DNA of 64,000 bases, from the NCBI GenBank assembly GCA_037447655.1, contig JBBHKE010001494.1:1-64000 (forward strand), written 5' to 3'. The DNA comes from Zygnema cylindricum (Eukaryota > Streptophyta > Zygnematophyceae > Zygnematales > Zygnemataceae). How positions within the stretch are numbered: the first letter of the stretch is position 1; every line of letters starts with the position of its first letter. The position numbers and the translations under genes are program-made. This document shows positions 1 through 12,444 of this stretch, piece after piece. Below the pieces are notes generated by a model, which was given only the letters and a program-made list of their open reading frames with translations, was not told the DNA's origin and ran no database searches.

Positions 1-37
1 TCTAATTCGAGCGAGTTTTTTTTCAACCCAAAGTCAT

Positions 38-166
38 AAACTAGTGTTAATAACACTATTTAGCTAAGAGGCACATAATGTGCCACGTAAAACAACGTAA
101 CGTAGTTAACTGTGATAAAATATTAACACTGATAACTCACTAACTCTAAAAGCGATAGGCAGTGTA
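38..166. mobile_element. Degenerate TA-MITE in a UFL1 intron
   Basis: The right end reads AAGCGATAGGCAGTG followed by TA, matching the terminal repeat of the family seen at 25298-25515. The left end is worn (CATAAACTAGTGTTAATAAC). The middle holds a short inverted repeat (GGCACATAATGTGCC). A similarly worn relative lies at 5752-5900, with shared CATAAA(C/T)TAGTG and AA(C/T)TCACTAACT blocks. Confidence 0.5.
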
Positions 167-205
167 GTGAAATCAAACGAGGAAAGGGAGAATTGATTTG
201 CTTAC

Positions 206-3200
206 CTTAACAAGTGACTGGCTGACAATACAGGTCTCTGCCAAAATAAGGACAGATCCCTCCTTCTCTGCTTCTTGCACTCCTTTACAGTGGCCAATGA
301 GTTGTACGACATCTGTCACTGTTAGTAAAGCAGGCACGTGTGCCATAATGTCGCACCTGAGGCATAAAAAGACATCCATAACCCAAATTATCCCACACTA
401 TCGCGTCCCAAACACAGTTTTTTGACCTTGGGCGGCTTCAAATTGGCCACATTTCCTTCACTTTGTTTCACATAAGTGGTTTCTGGGACACAAAATGACT
501 AAAGTCCTGTATAACTACAAATGCTTTGCAACAAAAGCAGGCATGTCTTAAGATAATTCCACAATCGGCAAGTCTAACGATAATTTCAGGGGCATTCGTT
601 TATATATTAAATGCGCCATTTTTTTTCCCTTAAGACTTCGCCGATATACATTGTTTGACAAAAACCAGGGTTTATTAGAATACAAAAGGAAGAGTACGCT
701 CACCAGCTGCCACCTGTCACTGCCTCCTCGCTAACGGCTTCTATTTGATCCACAAGTGATGGGTGTACAAAAGCAGTTTCAAGCGTTATCCCTTCACTAT
801 ACTTCTGATGAAGGTACTGTTTTGGTGAGGCCACGCCCAATTTCTTAAGAGTTTCATAGCCCACATAGCCATTCTGATCATAAAAGACAAAGACCAGAAA
901 GACGAAAATATCAGAAATACTGCATAATTGAGTGTTACAACTGTCCCCATAAATTACATGTGAATCTGCAGAAAAGTTCCTAGGTCTTAATACACATGAA
1001 TACTTGATTTTAATTACATAATGGAAAGCCATTGAGTACAGAGATATGGAAATCAGCTCAGTGCCAAAAGCAACAGCCGGATTTTCTAAGCTATAGTTAC
1101 CGACTACCAGAACTCTAGAGGAGAAAAAACCAAGGCATAATCGTTTTTCTTGAATTCTTAATTAAGACACCTATAGAAATAAAAGATTCAGCTAAAACAA
1201 GATCTTCTATACATCTTTCCTGTGAATGATAATGAGTTTTTTCACATTTTGCAATGTAAACAATAATCTGATGCTAAGAAACATGTGCATAAAGACATCA
1301 GACATAATTCCATGAAAAGAAATTTCAGACGATGCTTATTCTCTTCTACGTATTTTAGCAAAAAGAAAAAAAAAAAAAAAACAAACAAACAAACCTGCGA
1401 GTAAAAGGCCTCGACACTCTCCCTCTGAGAACGTGCAAAAACAGAAGGAGTCCATGAAGAGCCTCCCCCTCGCATACTTCCCAAAGCAACTCCTTCAGCT
1501 ACACACTCATTAAGAACCGAAGAAAAGAGTCCCCCATCAACTCCTCCTGGCCCTACCATTCCTTCTCCTTGTAGTTGTCCTACAATGCCCAAAAGAGATG
1601 TTGTGGTTGTCGATGAACTCACGGCCCTCAGAGCCCCTCTTACAATGGCTTTGATTCGATTCACATAGGCCGGTGTATAAAGCTGTCCTCCTTCCAATTT
1701 GCCATGGATCTGCAATAATGTAATTTGACATTTGAATACAAAGAAAGAAATTTTAACAAAAAGTGTGAAGGGATATTAACCTGGCGGGCACCCATCTTCA
1801 GAAAGGTTTGGAAGGAAATGAAGGATGAAGAAACTGTGTTCGCGTTCTTCTAAAGAACTGCTTACTTGGAACTTGAAAAGCCGACATTCCTTCCACATTC
1901 CTATTTCATGATAAACTGGCGCCTTGATTACAAGATAAGGGACATTTCCAGAGGTCTGAGAGAAGTCCAGAATCGCAAAGTTTTATTGTTAATTTCCTAG
2001 TGATGGGATAGCAAATTAACAGCTTAATGATGGTATCTGAAGAGTTCACTGCCCAGCAATGTTAGTGCAAAAGAACTATTACCGTAAATGCTGAATTAGA
2101 ATGTATAATACTAATTTAGTGTAGGGAGACGTAGCAGTAGTCCACTACACTTGTGTGATTTTGGTCAAAAAAAGATGCGGCTGAATAGTGTTATTAACAC
2201 TAATAACAATGGGCAGAGTACCTGCCTCAAATATATGCACACTTTCAAATAGCTCTTAACTGCAGCCACAACTTCAGACCAGAAATTCCTTTGAACCATG
2301 TTATCTCTAGAATAGGGCAGTCGATTTACTTTCAATGACCAGTCATCTATAAGGGCATATAGGACATAAGGGCATATCTATGCTCTAGAATATACATTTA
2401 TGCTTATTCCTGCATTAAGAGCATATATTAGGCTATTGGAGGAAGATATTCTGGTGCCGTGACTTCCATATAAACTGCCTGAATTCAAACATTGTAATAA
2501 TTCAAGAGTTGAGGATCATGGGTGGAGTTGAGGTGTGAAGACAAGAAGATTGAACGCCCATGCCCAGGTGCATTCATCACAGCTCCCACGGATCTCCAAG
2601 AAATCAAGTCATTTGATATTTTTTTATTAAACATGAAATATATGGATTTTTGGGAGCAGACCAAATGTTGAAGAGACAGCCTGGGATGGTATACTCACAA
2701 GAGATCCCATCCGTTCGCTGATAGAAGTTCTTAGCACATCAGAGCTCACATTAAATCTATGTGCCAGCTCAGCTAGAGACACCTGACCAATTTCCTGGAG
2801 TGTCTCCTCAACTTCTTCAGCAACCCCATCCCAATATCCTGTTGTCAAAATTTCGCCTTGGACCAAACTGGTTGTCGAATCTGTAGCAATGATCCGTTGT
2901 GTTTCCCGTTCAACATAAAAAAGATCCACGCCTAAGATAGATGCAAGATCCACCAAGGACGTTCGCTTATGTTTTCTGATCTCCTCAACCATTTCACGAT
3001 GCAGACGCTCCTGCATTGAAAGAAAAGAAGTCAAAATGATCCACCAATTTCAAATATCGAACAGTATGGTGGCTTTCATTACTTTACCTGGGTTTGAGTA
3101 CCCTGGCCTGTTTCCAACTTTATAGTGGTGATCACAGTCATGAACAACACGAACCGGTCTCAGAATGGGTACAACAACTAAATTTAACATTGGTCTTCCC

Positions 3201-4162
3201 TCTTGACGAAACATGCAATTTTAACCTGTATGAGACAGACTCATGTCGATTGCATATCCTCCCACATCGTGAAACCGAGCCACATTCATTGCATGCAAAA
3301 TATTTGGTTTTTCTTTTTGTAGCTTCCACAATTGAACTCAGCCATAAAATGTTATTGGATCCGAAATAGTACAGTTTTCTGACATTTATTCTATGTAGAG
3401 CCATTACTATAAAATAACTTTACTTACCAAAATGTAGGCGGGACTAGTTGGGTGAACAGAACATAAATGACTGGAAGAACTATGGGCAAGAAAAACACCC
3501 TGTACTTGAATCAATAAATTGAAATGTGTTTGTTTGGATAGTGACAACCGTTTCTTTTCAGGTACTTACAACAAAAAATTGCTAAGTTACAATAGCAGCA
3601 TGTGAAAAGCAAGAATTGGTATGCAGTAAAAAACAGAAAAAAAAGAAAAAGGCACATAGAAATTTAGTATTCTTTTTAGATAATGCTGCTTAAAGTCACT
3701 TGAGGTGGGAATCAAATTTAATTGACTTTCTTTTGTAAAAAAAAAAAAAAAAAGTCTTCTTGTCCTTGAATCACAATTGTTTTTCCTAGTTTATAAATTG
3801 TTTGTTTGCTCAGATATCAGAAACGTGTGATTTCCGTGACCATGATGAGAATGTGACACACATTAAAACTAAATCCACTTTGATTCGACCGTCTTTAACA
3901 ACCTAAGAAAACTTCAGTGAAGCTTTCTCCGCAATCCAAGTGCCAGAAAAGATGGACATGAATACTGACATAAATACTGATAATTTACCTGTGTGATGTA
4001 TTCCTTCCCATTCACACTGTGCAAAAGCTCCTCATCGAGAAGCTCTCTCTCTCTCAGCTTATTGACAAGTTCCACTATATTGCGTTCAGACAGGCGAACA
4101 GAAGATTTGACTTCTTGTGCTGCAAAAAACTGTGCCTGGAGAAGACGAAGCTCTTCATCCAT
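206..4162 (-). CDS. UFL1: E3 UFM1-protein ligase 1, N-terminal half (five exons; gene continues beyond the left edge)
   Basis: UFL1 transfers the ubiquitin-like modifier UFM1 to substrates, in animals and plants mainly on ER-bound ribosomes. Exons on the minus strand: 3989-4162, 2699-3010, 1395-1709, 704-873 and 206-356. All junctions are GT-AG and the phases join (0, 0, 0, 2, 0), giving 374 residues of a family normally near 800. The start ATG (4162) gives MDEELRLLQAQFFAAQ, aligning with the family N-terminus. Further recognisable UFL1 blocks are LSERNIVELVNKL, GKEYIT, a winged-helix stretch ending in GQVSLAELAHRFNV, SVFARSQRESVEAFYSQ, LVDQIEAVSEEAV and the ILAETCIVSQSLV region. No catalytic cysteine is expected, because this family acts as a scaffold-type ligase. 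The TTG codon at 4171 could extend the frame by three residues but is not a credible start. Introns hold a degenerate MITE (2084-2217). The identification rests on remembered family sequence; confidence is high. Confidence 0.93.
2084..2217. mobile_element. Degenerate TA-MITE in UFL1 intron 2
   Basis: The left end CCGTAAATGCTGAATTAG and right end ACTAATAACAATGGGCAG are weak copies of the family terminal repeats (CACCGCGAATCG...CGATTCGCGGTG). The interior shares the TAGTGTTATTAACACTAAT motif with other copies. It lies wholly within the intron between UFL1 exons 3 and 2. Confidence 0.45.
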
Positions 4163-6584
4163 GGTTGACAAATTGCACCAACTTCTCCTCCTCTATCGTG
4201 AGTCCTAGTCCAAGGCTGGTTGCAAGAGTTACAGTCACTTTACTATTTAGTCAATTTATTTTCTAAAGAGAAGTGAGAACGAGAAAGAAGGATATTTCCG
4301 GAACGGGGCATTTAACTGATAACATACTGATAACACATTTGTGATAAAAAGTTGGCAACGAGGGATGTAATGCTCTCAGGCCTTTCTATAATCGGCATGC
4401 GATACATACACTCGAGAATCAAGAAATGAGAATATGTGATCATGTGATGAATGTAGCATGGCTTTGATTTTTAGGGCACAAGCTTTGGGCGAACTTTAAG
4501 GCGAGTATCCATGGAACCCTAAATCGATTACGATTTTACAAGACTCCATGAAACTGTCCGTACATATATTGTCAAAATATGAAAATAAGTTCCGTGTTTC
4601 TCATAAATTCATAGTAGTACGGTACTATAAATTTCATCCCAGTATCCACCAATTTGTTTTCCGACGACTGTGTAGTTTTACTGGAATTCGTAAAAACGAA
4701 TCAAAGTTTGGCACGCCGTCGGCTTTCTTTGATAGGTGAACGACAGCTGTCAATGAGAGCTCAACCATGTATCGTTATCAATGTTAATGTTTTTTCCGCC
4801 ACTTAAAAAGTTAAAACATCTTTTCTCGAAAAAAACATTGACGCTAAAGCGAAAGACGTTGTACTGTACCGTATATGGTTTCAAAACTTTTCGGTATTAT
4901 GGTTGGCCCACAGCTTTAGAAGTTGTGCTGATCCAATGCACGCGACCCGGAAGCTTCTCCGTTACCATCCTGAGTTCGATTCAAAAATCTCTGTGGACAA
5001 AGCCTTTGGAAGAAACTTCCTCTGGCGCAAACGGTATGTGGATAAGACTAGGCATCTCCAGCTTAAATGTACAAGAGCCGATTTTTTTTTTCTCAACTTC
5101 AAATTTTAAATTTCAAACTGAAAATATAGTTTAGTCTTTGTCCATGTTGACGGGAATAGCGCAAAATTTTAAGCAATTATCTGAAAATCAGCTCTTGTCT
5201 TTTCAGAAAATGAGAGATTGCCAGCTCAAAAAGTTGCACCTTGACAACATAAAACCAGAACAAAGTTATTGGATCGTAAACTATTTGACAGTATCTCAAT
5301 GCCAACCACAACCACAGCAACTGAAAACAGAAAACTGAAAACTGACATGAAGAGAATGCAAGCTCAGTAAGGAAGGTAAAAGGAACATTTTCAATCAGAA
5401 TAACAACTTTCTGCGATATAGAACTTAGGATTCATTGCTTAGATGCGAATAAATATATGCTGTCCAAAATATCACTGATATGATGATGTAAAAACATTAT
5501 ATTTTGATTGGGTAGTATTATTTTAATGGCCTTGCACTCACTTGAAAGATGGTTAAGTTCTAAAATCTCGTGATAAACATTTTTGCTATCATGTAAGGTC
5601 TCATTTTAATTGTTCATTAGGGTTGGCTTGAAACTTTCAATTGCTGAGCATCTTCAATTGTGCTGCAAAAGGTCCATCATACTGACTGTTATTCTACACT
5701 GCTCATCGCTATTAGAGTTTATCACTCTAATATACGCCTGTGTTCCTTTGAAATCATAAATTAGTGATAATAACACTACTTTGTTGAGAGGCCGAAGACG
5801 GGCCACTTTGCAAAACATGATTTAGTGTGTGTTTTGTGAGTGTGTTGATTCTACTGAAGTGTTAAGGCTTGTAATTCACTAACTGTAATAGTGACAAGTA
5901 GGGGGCACTCTTGAAGCCTCGGTCTCCTGTTGGAAAAAGAAAGTCGATTGATCGCCATCTTTAACAAAAGTTTCTCCCAAAAATAGGCTGATCCTACCAA
6001 ATACAAAAACACTTTTTCCGCATCAAAATTCAGGCAAGGTACAAAAACCTTCAAACTTACAGTTAAAGACAAACATTTCAACAGTGACGTGAACTTTACA
6101 AATGATTCACTTCCAATATTCCTCAATCAAAACTGACTATCGCTCTTCAAGAAAAAGTGCAAAAAGTATCTTTCTTGTTTACTTAGTAACACAATTGGCT
6201 CAAAAGCACTAGAAAATTTGTGGTCATCTTGAGGCTTGGCATTAAGAAGTGGATCCAGCCCTGCTGAAAGTTTAAGGTTAACCTAAAACAAACCTGCACT
6301 GTACAAATTATATGCAAACATTCTTCGCATTTTACAGTGACTTCAAACATCAATGTACAAACTAAAGCATTTCCCTGCAAGGACAAATAACTGAAGATTT
6401 CATCTATGTACCGGCTAAACAAATCAACTCAAGACAATGACAACAGAAAAATCCTGCATCGGCAGAAAATGGACGTGATCCCAAGGCTACTCCATGAATA
6501 CTCTCTCCTTGAGGACTCTTATTCTCTGTTGTTTGGCGACTTCAGCATCTTATTTTCGAGTACAGATCAACTGGGAGGAGAAGG
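4163..6584. other. Intergenic spacer between UFL1 and the SDR gene
   Basis: No gene is recognised. The first few hundred bases upstream of 4162 must hold the UFL1 promoter. At about 4765-4835 there is a block (TGTTAATG...CGCCACTTAAAA...AACATCTTTTCTC) related to blocks at 11999-12050 and, inverted, at 12395-12410 and 27525-27560. This is part of a SINE/foldback-like repeat. Near 4975-4990 is a weak B-box-like stretch (GAGTTCGATTC). A worn MITE lies at 5752-5900. The small open frames at 4781-5134 resemble nothing I recognise. Confidence 0.5.
5752..5900. mobile_element. Degenerate TA-MITE
   Basis: It shares the CATAAATTAGTGATAATAACACT start and the AATTCACTAACTGTAATAGTG end blocks with the element at 38-166. 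Terminal repeats are badly eroded, so the limits are approximate. Confidence 0.35.
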
Positions 6585-9500
6585 TTAAAGTGGAGTCGTA
6601 TATGCGGCTGTGATCCCCCCATCTACCATTAGACTTGCTCCCGTCATAAACGAGCTGTCATTCGATGCAAGAAACAAGGCCGCCTTTGCCATTTCATTTG
6701 CCTCCCCAAACCTTCCCATGGGAATGTGGACGAGACGCCGTTGTCGTTTTTCCTCTGTGTCTAAAATCTGCCACACGACGAGTTTTACATATGATTTGAT
6801 TTGTTTGTTTCGAGCAATAATAGTGTGGATTCAGCTATGTATAGCTCATTTAGAGATAGTTTTATGGAAAGGAGGGACTGAAGGGGCATCCATGAGCGGT
6901 TAAAGAATATGGAAAACCGTCTGTCTGAAATTGTACGATGAAGTTGCATTAACATTCATTTTTTCCCATGGCTACTTCTCTCTGTAATCAACATACGGAG
7001 GATCATAATTTCTTTTTGAAACAATAAAAAGATGATGAAGCCAGTTCAGATTCCTTTAAATTCTCCTGCCTGCCTAAACCCCATTTCCAATATGGTATTG
7101 TGAAGTTCACAGCATCACCCAATATTTCAGTTTATGGGCACCTTACAACTTGAAAAGGCGAGTTTTAAAACCCCGCTCCCGGGTGAGAAACTTCTCCCAT
7201 CATTCAAAAGAGAGATTATTCCTGGTCTTTGCTTCTGATTAGAGGAAATATGATAACACTCAAATTCTCACCTTCATTAGGAGATCTGTCCGCAGGGGAC
7301 CCGGACAGAGTGAGTTGACTCGAATGCCCTCTCGAGCATGAATTACCGCAAGTTCCCGAGTCAAGGCAAGCACAGCTCCCTTGCTTGCTGTATATGCCAC
7401 CTGGGCCCTCCCTCTCCATTATTTGAGTCAAGCTGACTAATTAAAGACTGTATCCAACTTCTGTCTTAATAATGACAGAATGTTGAGCTCAATGGGGCAC
7501 CCAAACAACTGTGATGTAATAGCATAAAATATGACCCATTGTGGCCTCTTTCTCCAACATATCAGATTAGAGCTTCTTGCAGCAAGTTCATTTTACTGCA
7601 GAGCGTTCATTTTGTCGCAAAAAGTTCCTTTTACTGCAAAAAGTTCGTTTCACCGCAGAATTCATTTTATGTGGAAAGTTCCTTTTCCTGCAAAAAGTCC
7701 ACTTTACTAGAGAAAATTCATTGTACCACAAAAAGATCATTTTATTGCAGAATGTTGGTTCGTTTTACAGTAGAACTTTCAATCAATTGCCAAAAGTTCA
7801 GTACCATGTGAATCACTAGCGTTAATAATACTATATCAAAAGCAGCCACGTTATTCGAGACAGAATTATATTTAATAATACTTAATATTAACCCCAGACA
7901 AAAAATTTCTTTATTCTAATAGCAATTCACGGTGTAGTAATACCTGAGGAGTCGCTGCACCCATGAAGGCCACAAAGGACGCTGTGTTTATGATGGAACC
8001 ACCACCGGATTTTCGAATGAGAGGAATTCCGTATTTGCAGCCATACATCACTCCCTGTTGGAATTCAAAAAAAGCATCGCAACTTGAGGCCTGTTGTGAG
8101 TACATCATTCGTATTTTTTAACGGATAAGGAGCAAAAAATGAATGAGATGTGCAGTAAGTGGAGAAAGTGGAAAAATACTAGACTATGCACATACATTAA
8201 ATGCAGGAGAAAGAAAAGTGTTGTCACCATTGTGAAAGACAAAGTGACAAGGTTTTGACATTGCTGGAATTCAGTGGGAGATTTTCATATATAAGCATGT
8301 CATCCTTCCAGGTAGAGAATGGATTTCCTGGCAAAAGGATATGGGTGAGGAATTACTAGATACTCTCACAAACTTGCAGGAAACACAGTGGCGGCTTTTC
8401 ATACACATCCATTGTTCAAAGTGACTTCAGCTCGGCCATACCTTGACATTCACTGCAAAAGTTCTTTCAATGACTTCTTCTGAGGTATTCTCGGCGTCAC
8501 CATCCTCACTATCCATAATCCCCGCATTGTTGAAAAGGATGTGTAACCCACCAAACTCCCTCTGATTCCTCAGACAGAAATCCAAGAGTTTGTCAGAGGT
8601 CAGGAAATGTTTCTTCGCGTATAACAAATTATTCAACAAAAGAAGAAGGTTGTTTCAAACTCAAAAACACCGTTATTCCAACATGAAAAAATATGGACAT
8701 GACCTGAACACATACAGGTTCTTCATCATCTGTGACTCCTACTGAACATCTTCGACTCTTAATACCAACAGTGCCATTTGATGTTATTCATTGTAAGCTG
8801 GATAAATGTGTCATAATGGAATCTAGTCCATAAAATTTCAGCAAGGAAGTTAACTTCAAAGAATCTTCCATAACACGAACAACAAAAACCAGCGCATCTA
8901 CAAAAGCATGATCTTTGTACAAGACTTACCTCTGCCGTTGCAATAATCGCCTTAACATCATCTGGATTAGAAACATCCCCACTAATAGCCACTGCTTTCC
9001 CTCCAAAATCTGTAATGGCGTCTGCTGTTCGAACAGCGGCTGCGATATTGAAGTCAGTCGTGACCACTGCAGCTCCTTCATGTGCAAAAAGAACAGCAGC
9101 ATGCTTTCCAATGCCCCTGCAAAAAATGGAGGATAAAAAATACATTCGGTATAGGATGGTACATGAGACACTGTTTCAAAAAATGGTACAAAAGTTAGGA
9201 ACATCTTTACTGCTACTGAATTACTGTTCACCCAGTTATTAATGGTAAAAGCAGAAAAGACAGAAAGACACATTCGACATACACAAGACATGAGGAAGAG
9301 GAAAACGGCATGCAGTGACCAATTGAAAGTCAAAGACATGCTACAAGATGAATGCCAACAGTACCAATTTGAAACAACAAACTGTACAATTTCATGAGAT
9401 GGTACAAAAGCTTGGACTATCTTTTACTGCATCTGAAATACAGGTCACCCAGTCGTTCATGGAGATGCTACATGGTTTTTTAAAGGAAGGCTCCAAAAAT

Positions 9501-11400
9501 GGCCAGCTATGAACTAAGAGGTAGCACATTTAAAATCTTGAAACCGGTATAACGGTATCTATACTTCCTAATCATGCTACCTTGTTTCTTTCACCATCAA
9601 TTCAGCAATATTGCAAATAAAGATAGCATGGATAGTACTTGTCATAACTGCGAGTCACACATTCCAGATTTTTCACCACAAATTTTCGCCACATCTGAAG
9701 TTTGTATGAGAAAGCCACCGCCAAAAGAGCATAGAAATAGGTATGCTAGGAAAGACAGAATCTTTTGATTCAAATCCAGGCGTTGCTACCATGTCTATAC
9801 ATGCTGCGAAAGGTGACTGATGACAAAAACTAGAAATGGGGTGAACCGATGTTGTGCCTTGCTTGCAACATCTCAAATGCAAGTAATATTCCTTATTTGA
9901 ACATGAAGAGACGACTTTCAAGGAACTCGGCTTGGTCCCAACTGAAACATCGGAAGTATGGATGAAACTACTTGTAAGCTAAGTGACGCCAGTGAAGTTG
10001 TGACCCACATTGTAACTGCAAGTCCATTAGGATACTAGGGATTGTTAAGAAGTGTTGTAACAAGATTCAGCTGTTCAACAGCTAGCCGACCATTGGATTG
10101 GTCGAAAAATGCGAAATTTTAGAAGAATTAACGTCTAGAACAAAAATGTTCGAAGTGATAAGAATCAAAACCTTGAAACTGAAAACAACTGTCACCCACT
10201 GTTATGTAGAGACTGTCAAGCAGAATTCTCCACCATTAATTTCCCATAATAAAGGTCCTTTAGCCGTATGTACAATAAGCATGATGTCCAAACATTGCAA
10301 ACACAAAGAAATGAGCAGTCGTAGGTTGCCCATTGTTGACAGTCGATAGAAATTTCGAAGATTTTTTCGAGGAATCTTACATTTCGAGTCATAAGAAAAG
10401 CAAGGTTGCAATTGTCGTTAACAATAAGAGATAAGCAACCGTATTTTATTGCAGTAATAAAAAAAAGAGAAACTGCCGTCAGTTTTCAAAGCAGTAACTC
10501 ACCCTCCAGCACCTGTGATGACTGCCACTTTATCATGAAGCTTGCCAGCTGGCAATACACTTCCATGCAACATATTCCTTGCAGAAACACCCCATGGCCA
10601 ATTGCAAGTATGCTGCACTAACAGCAACAAGAGAAACCACATTACTCCAGTACATTGCAATATGCGTCCAATCATGTCCATTTCTTGCTACTAAGAAGGT
10701 TTCTTTTTCCCAAAAAAAAGACTATCCACGTATTTTAGAACATAGGACCACTACATTGCATTAGTCCTATGCTTTATTCTCCAATGTCCTACAAATTTTT
10801 TTTTTATAAAACAGAGATAAAATTGAAATTTTCTGCTTGCAACCAAATAAGCTGTTTAAAAACAATATTGCAGACAATCCGTCAATGGTTCTTTTATACC
10901 ATAGAAATTCCTCAGTTAAAGAAAAACCCCAAACATTCTCCATTACATGGCAACAGAGGAGATGTATGTGAATACAATAAGCACAGTTACAATGAGCACT
11001 CTAAGCGACTTGACAGAGAAATTTAAATAAAATAAAAAGATAAAATTCCATAATTCAGAAAATTCAATCGACATTCCAGGAAGCCTGCATTTGATACGTG
11101 TCCACAGTAAAACCTTATCCTCGTAAAATTGGTCAGTTGCTTAAGACAAACAAATTTGATAAAGTGAGACTTTACCTGCGGAAGCAGCTGTGTGTCTAAG
11201 AAATTCAAATTATTTTTTATGGACGAGCCCTTCAAGGTTCTTCGTGCAACACGCTCCAAAGCTCCTCTTGACGCCATGGCCATCCGCAAGCCCACTCCTG
11301 CATAAACTGCGGAAGCAGCAAATGAGCACGTTTCAGAGAACACCAGAAATAATGTGGATATTGAAATGAACCGCAAAAGGAATCGTATCGACGTTGTCAT
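6585..11400 (-). CDS. Classical short-chain dehydrogenase/reductase, seven exons, 354 aa
   Basis: This is an NAD(P)-dependent oxidoreductase of the SDR fold; the substrate is unknown. Exons (minus): 11176-11400, 10503-10612, 8930-9116, 8442-8561, 7944-8054, 7272-7400 and 6585-6767. All introns are GT-AG, and the coding length of 1065 nt is exactly 355 codons including the stop. Motifs in order: hydrophobic N-terminus (residues 1-28, like a signal or organelle-targeting segment); TGAGGGIG nucleotide loop at 108-115, split by an intron; Asp133 at the end of beta-2, which favours NAD over NADP; NNAG at 185-188; the catalytic Ser near 240 (INTAS); and Y254-x3-K258. The C-terminal [12 protein letters not shown] is typical of the FabG/glucose-dehydrogenase-like group. 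An upstream acceptor for exon 2 was chosen because only TGCAG at 10613-10615 keeps phase 0. A MITE (7804-7934) lies in the intron next to the donor of exon 5. Confidence 0.9.
7804..7934. mobile_element. 131-bp TA-MITE in an SDR intron
   Basis: Termini are CCATGTGAATCAC and GCAATTCACGGTG, flanked by TA on both sides (7802-7803, 7935-7936). The element's end is only seven bases inside the intron from the donor GT (7943-7942 on the minus strand). Confidence 0.75.
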
Positions 11401-11694
11401 GCCTACGACGTCATCTGATTTTAAGAATACGTCATCTACCGTACATAAAACAACGACAACGATATCCGAAGTGGATTGAGGTTTAAGGACAAAATATGAT
11501 AATTAAGTCAGGATACCATGGCGACAAGTCTGACTTCGTATGACGTCAGGAAAGACGTCCTGACGTACACTAAACAATGAAAAAAACGTAGAAGTGAGGA
11601 CAGTTTTTTCTTTTTTTTTACCAGAGGCATTATTTTGAAATTCTGAATCAACTTCTTGGTCACCTTGGGCTCACGATATGAGAATAGTACAGTA

Positions 11695-11871
11695 CACCGC
11701 GAATCGTAATTAGAGTAAATTACTCTAATTCGGTCGCTCGAAATTTCGATTCTATCACATCAAATAGAATAAATGATTCTAATTTTTTCATTATTCTATT
11801 TAAGGTAAAGTTTAATTAGCGTTTTTAATTCTAATATATGTTCGTTTTAAATAGTGTGGAGTACGGATGAC
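11695..11871. mobile_element. One-ended fragment of a TA-MITE/TIR element
   Basis: It starts CACCGCGAATCGTAATTAGAG-like after TA (11693-11694) and runs about 175 bp closely parallel to the left part of the element at 14946-15620 (shared CTCTAATTCGGTCGC, CTATTTAAGGTAAAGTTTAA and TTCGTTTTAAATAGTGTG blocks). No matching right terminus is seen, so this copy is truncated. Confidence 0.6.
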
Positions 11872-11998
11872 ATCCGTTAAGGGTCCTCGATACGATGGAA
11901 AATGCTATAAAATAGTTTCACACATCGGAAAGCACCCACACTTGCAATATTGTACACTCTTGGACAATCTTCAGAGATTTGATTGAAATTCCACCAAA

Positions 11999-12440
11999 CT
12001 ATGTATCACTATTGGTGTTAGTGTTTTTTTTGCCACTTAAAACATGTTTTTCTTCGTAACTGCAGGATTATAGATCTGACAGTTTTGATTGAAAAGCCAA
12101 GATTCTCAACTTGTGATTTGTTGGATTGGCACGTGAAGCCGGTCCAATACGGGGTAGAATATGGAATTTCCATACTCGAGCCGCCCGTAATAAATGGGTA
12201 CGGACCCGCCAATTTCTACATCAAGCTGGTGGCACAGTGGTAGTGCGTTCGCAGCTGAAGTGAAAGGTCCCAGGTTCGAACCCTGGCCGGCTCAATTTTC
12301 CCAAGTGTGGGACATGCCGAATCCCGGATTTCTAGGAAATCTAACATGATTGGCGATCTAAATTGAAAATCGGACAGGTGTGTACGGAGAAAAGATGTTC
12401 TAAGTGGCAAAGCAAAGCATTTACAATAAGGGTACCACCC
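11999..12440. mobile_element. Foldback-like element holding a tRNA-derived SINE
   Basis: A block at 12018-12050 (TTTGCCACTTAAAACATG) recurs inverted at 12392-12412 (GATGTTCTAAGTGGCAAAG), enclosing a tRNA-like head (12223-12294) and its body. The body and tail reappear without the head at 27478-27565 (shared ATTGGCG-TCT, AAATTGAAAATCGG and AAAAGATGTT). This is best read as a SINE family with a tRNA-related 5' end; limits are approximate. Confidence 0.55.
12223..12294 (+). ncRNA. tRNA-like head of a SINE (not a functional tRNA)
   Basis: It has A box TGGCACAGTGG and a perfect B box GGTTCGAACCC. The cloverleaf is nearly complete: acceptor AAGCTGG/CCGGCTC (six of seven pairs), D stem GCAC/GTGC, anticodon stem TTCGC/GTGAA and T stem CCAGG/CCTGG. 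The anticodon loop AGCTGAA has G where universal U33 should be and acceptor pair 1-72 is A-C, so it is a tRNA-derived Pol III promoter rather than a working tRNA. Confidence 0.6.
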
Positions 12441-12444
12441 CGTG

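Noticed and set aside
4781-5134. 117-aa and overlapping 68-aa plus-strand frames as a small gene
   Set aside because: No homology recalled, no splice context, and the start overlaps a dispersed repeat block.
12223-12294. Functional nuclear tRNA gene
   Set aside because: Good boxes and stems, but the anticodon loop lacks U33 and the first acceptor pair is mismatched. The following body recurs elsewhere, so it is a SINE head.
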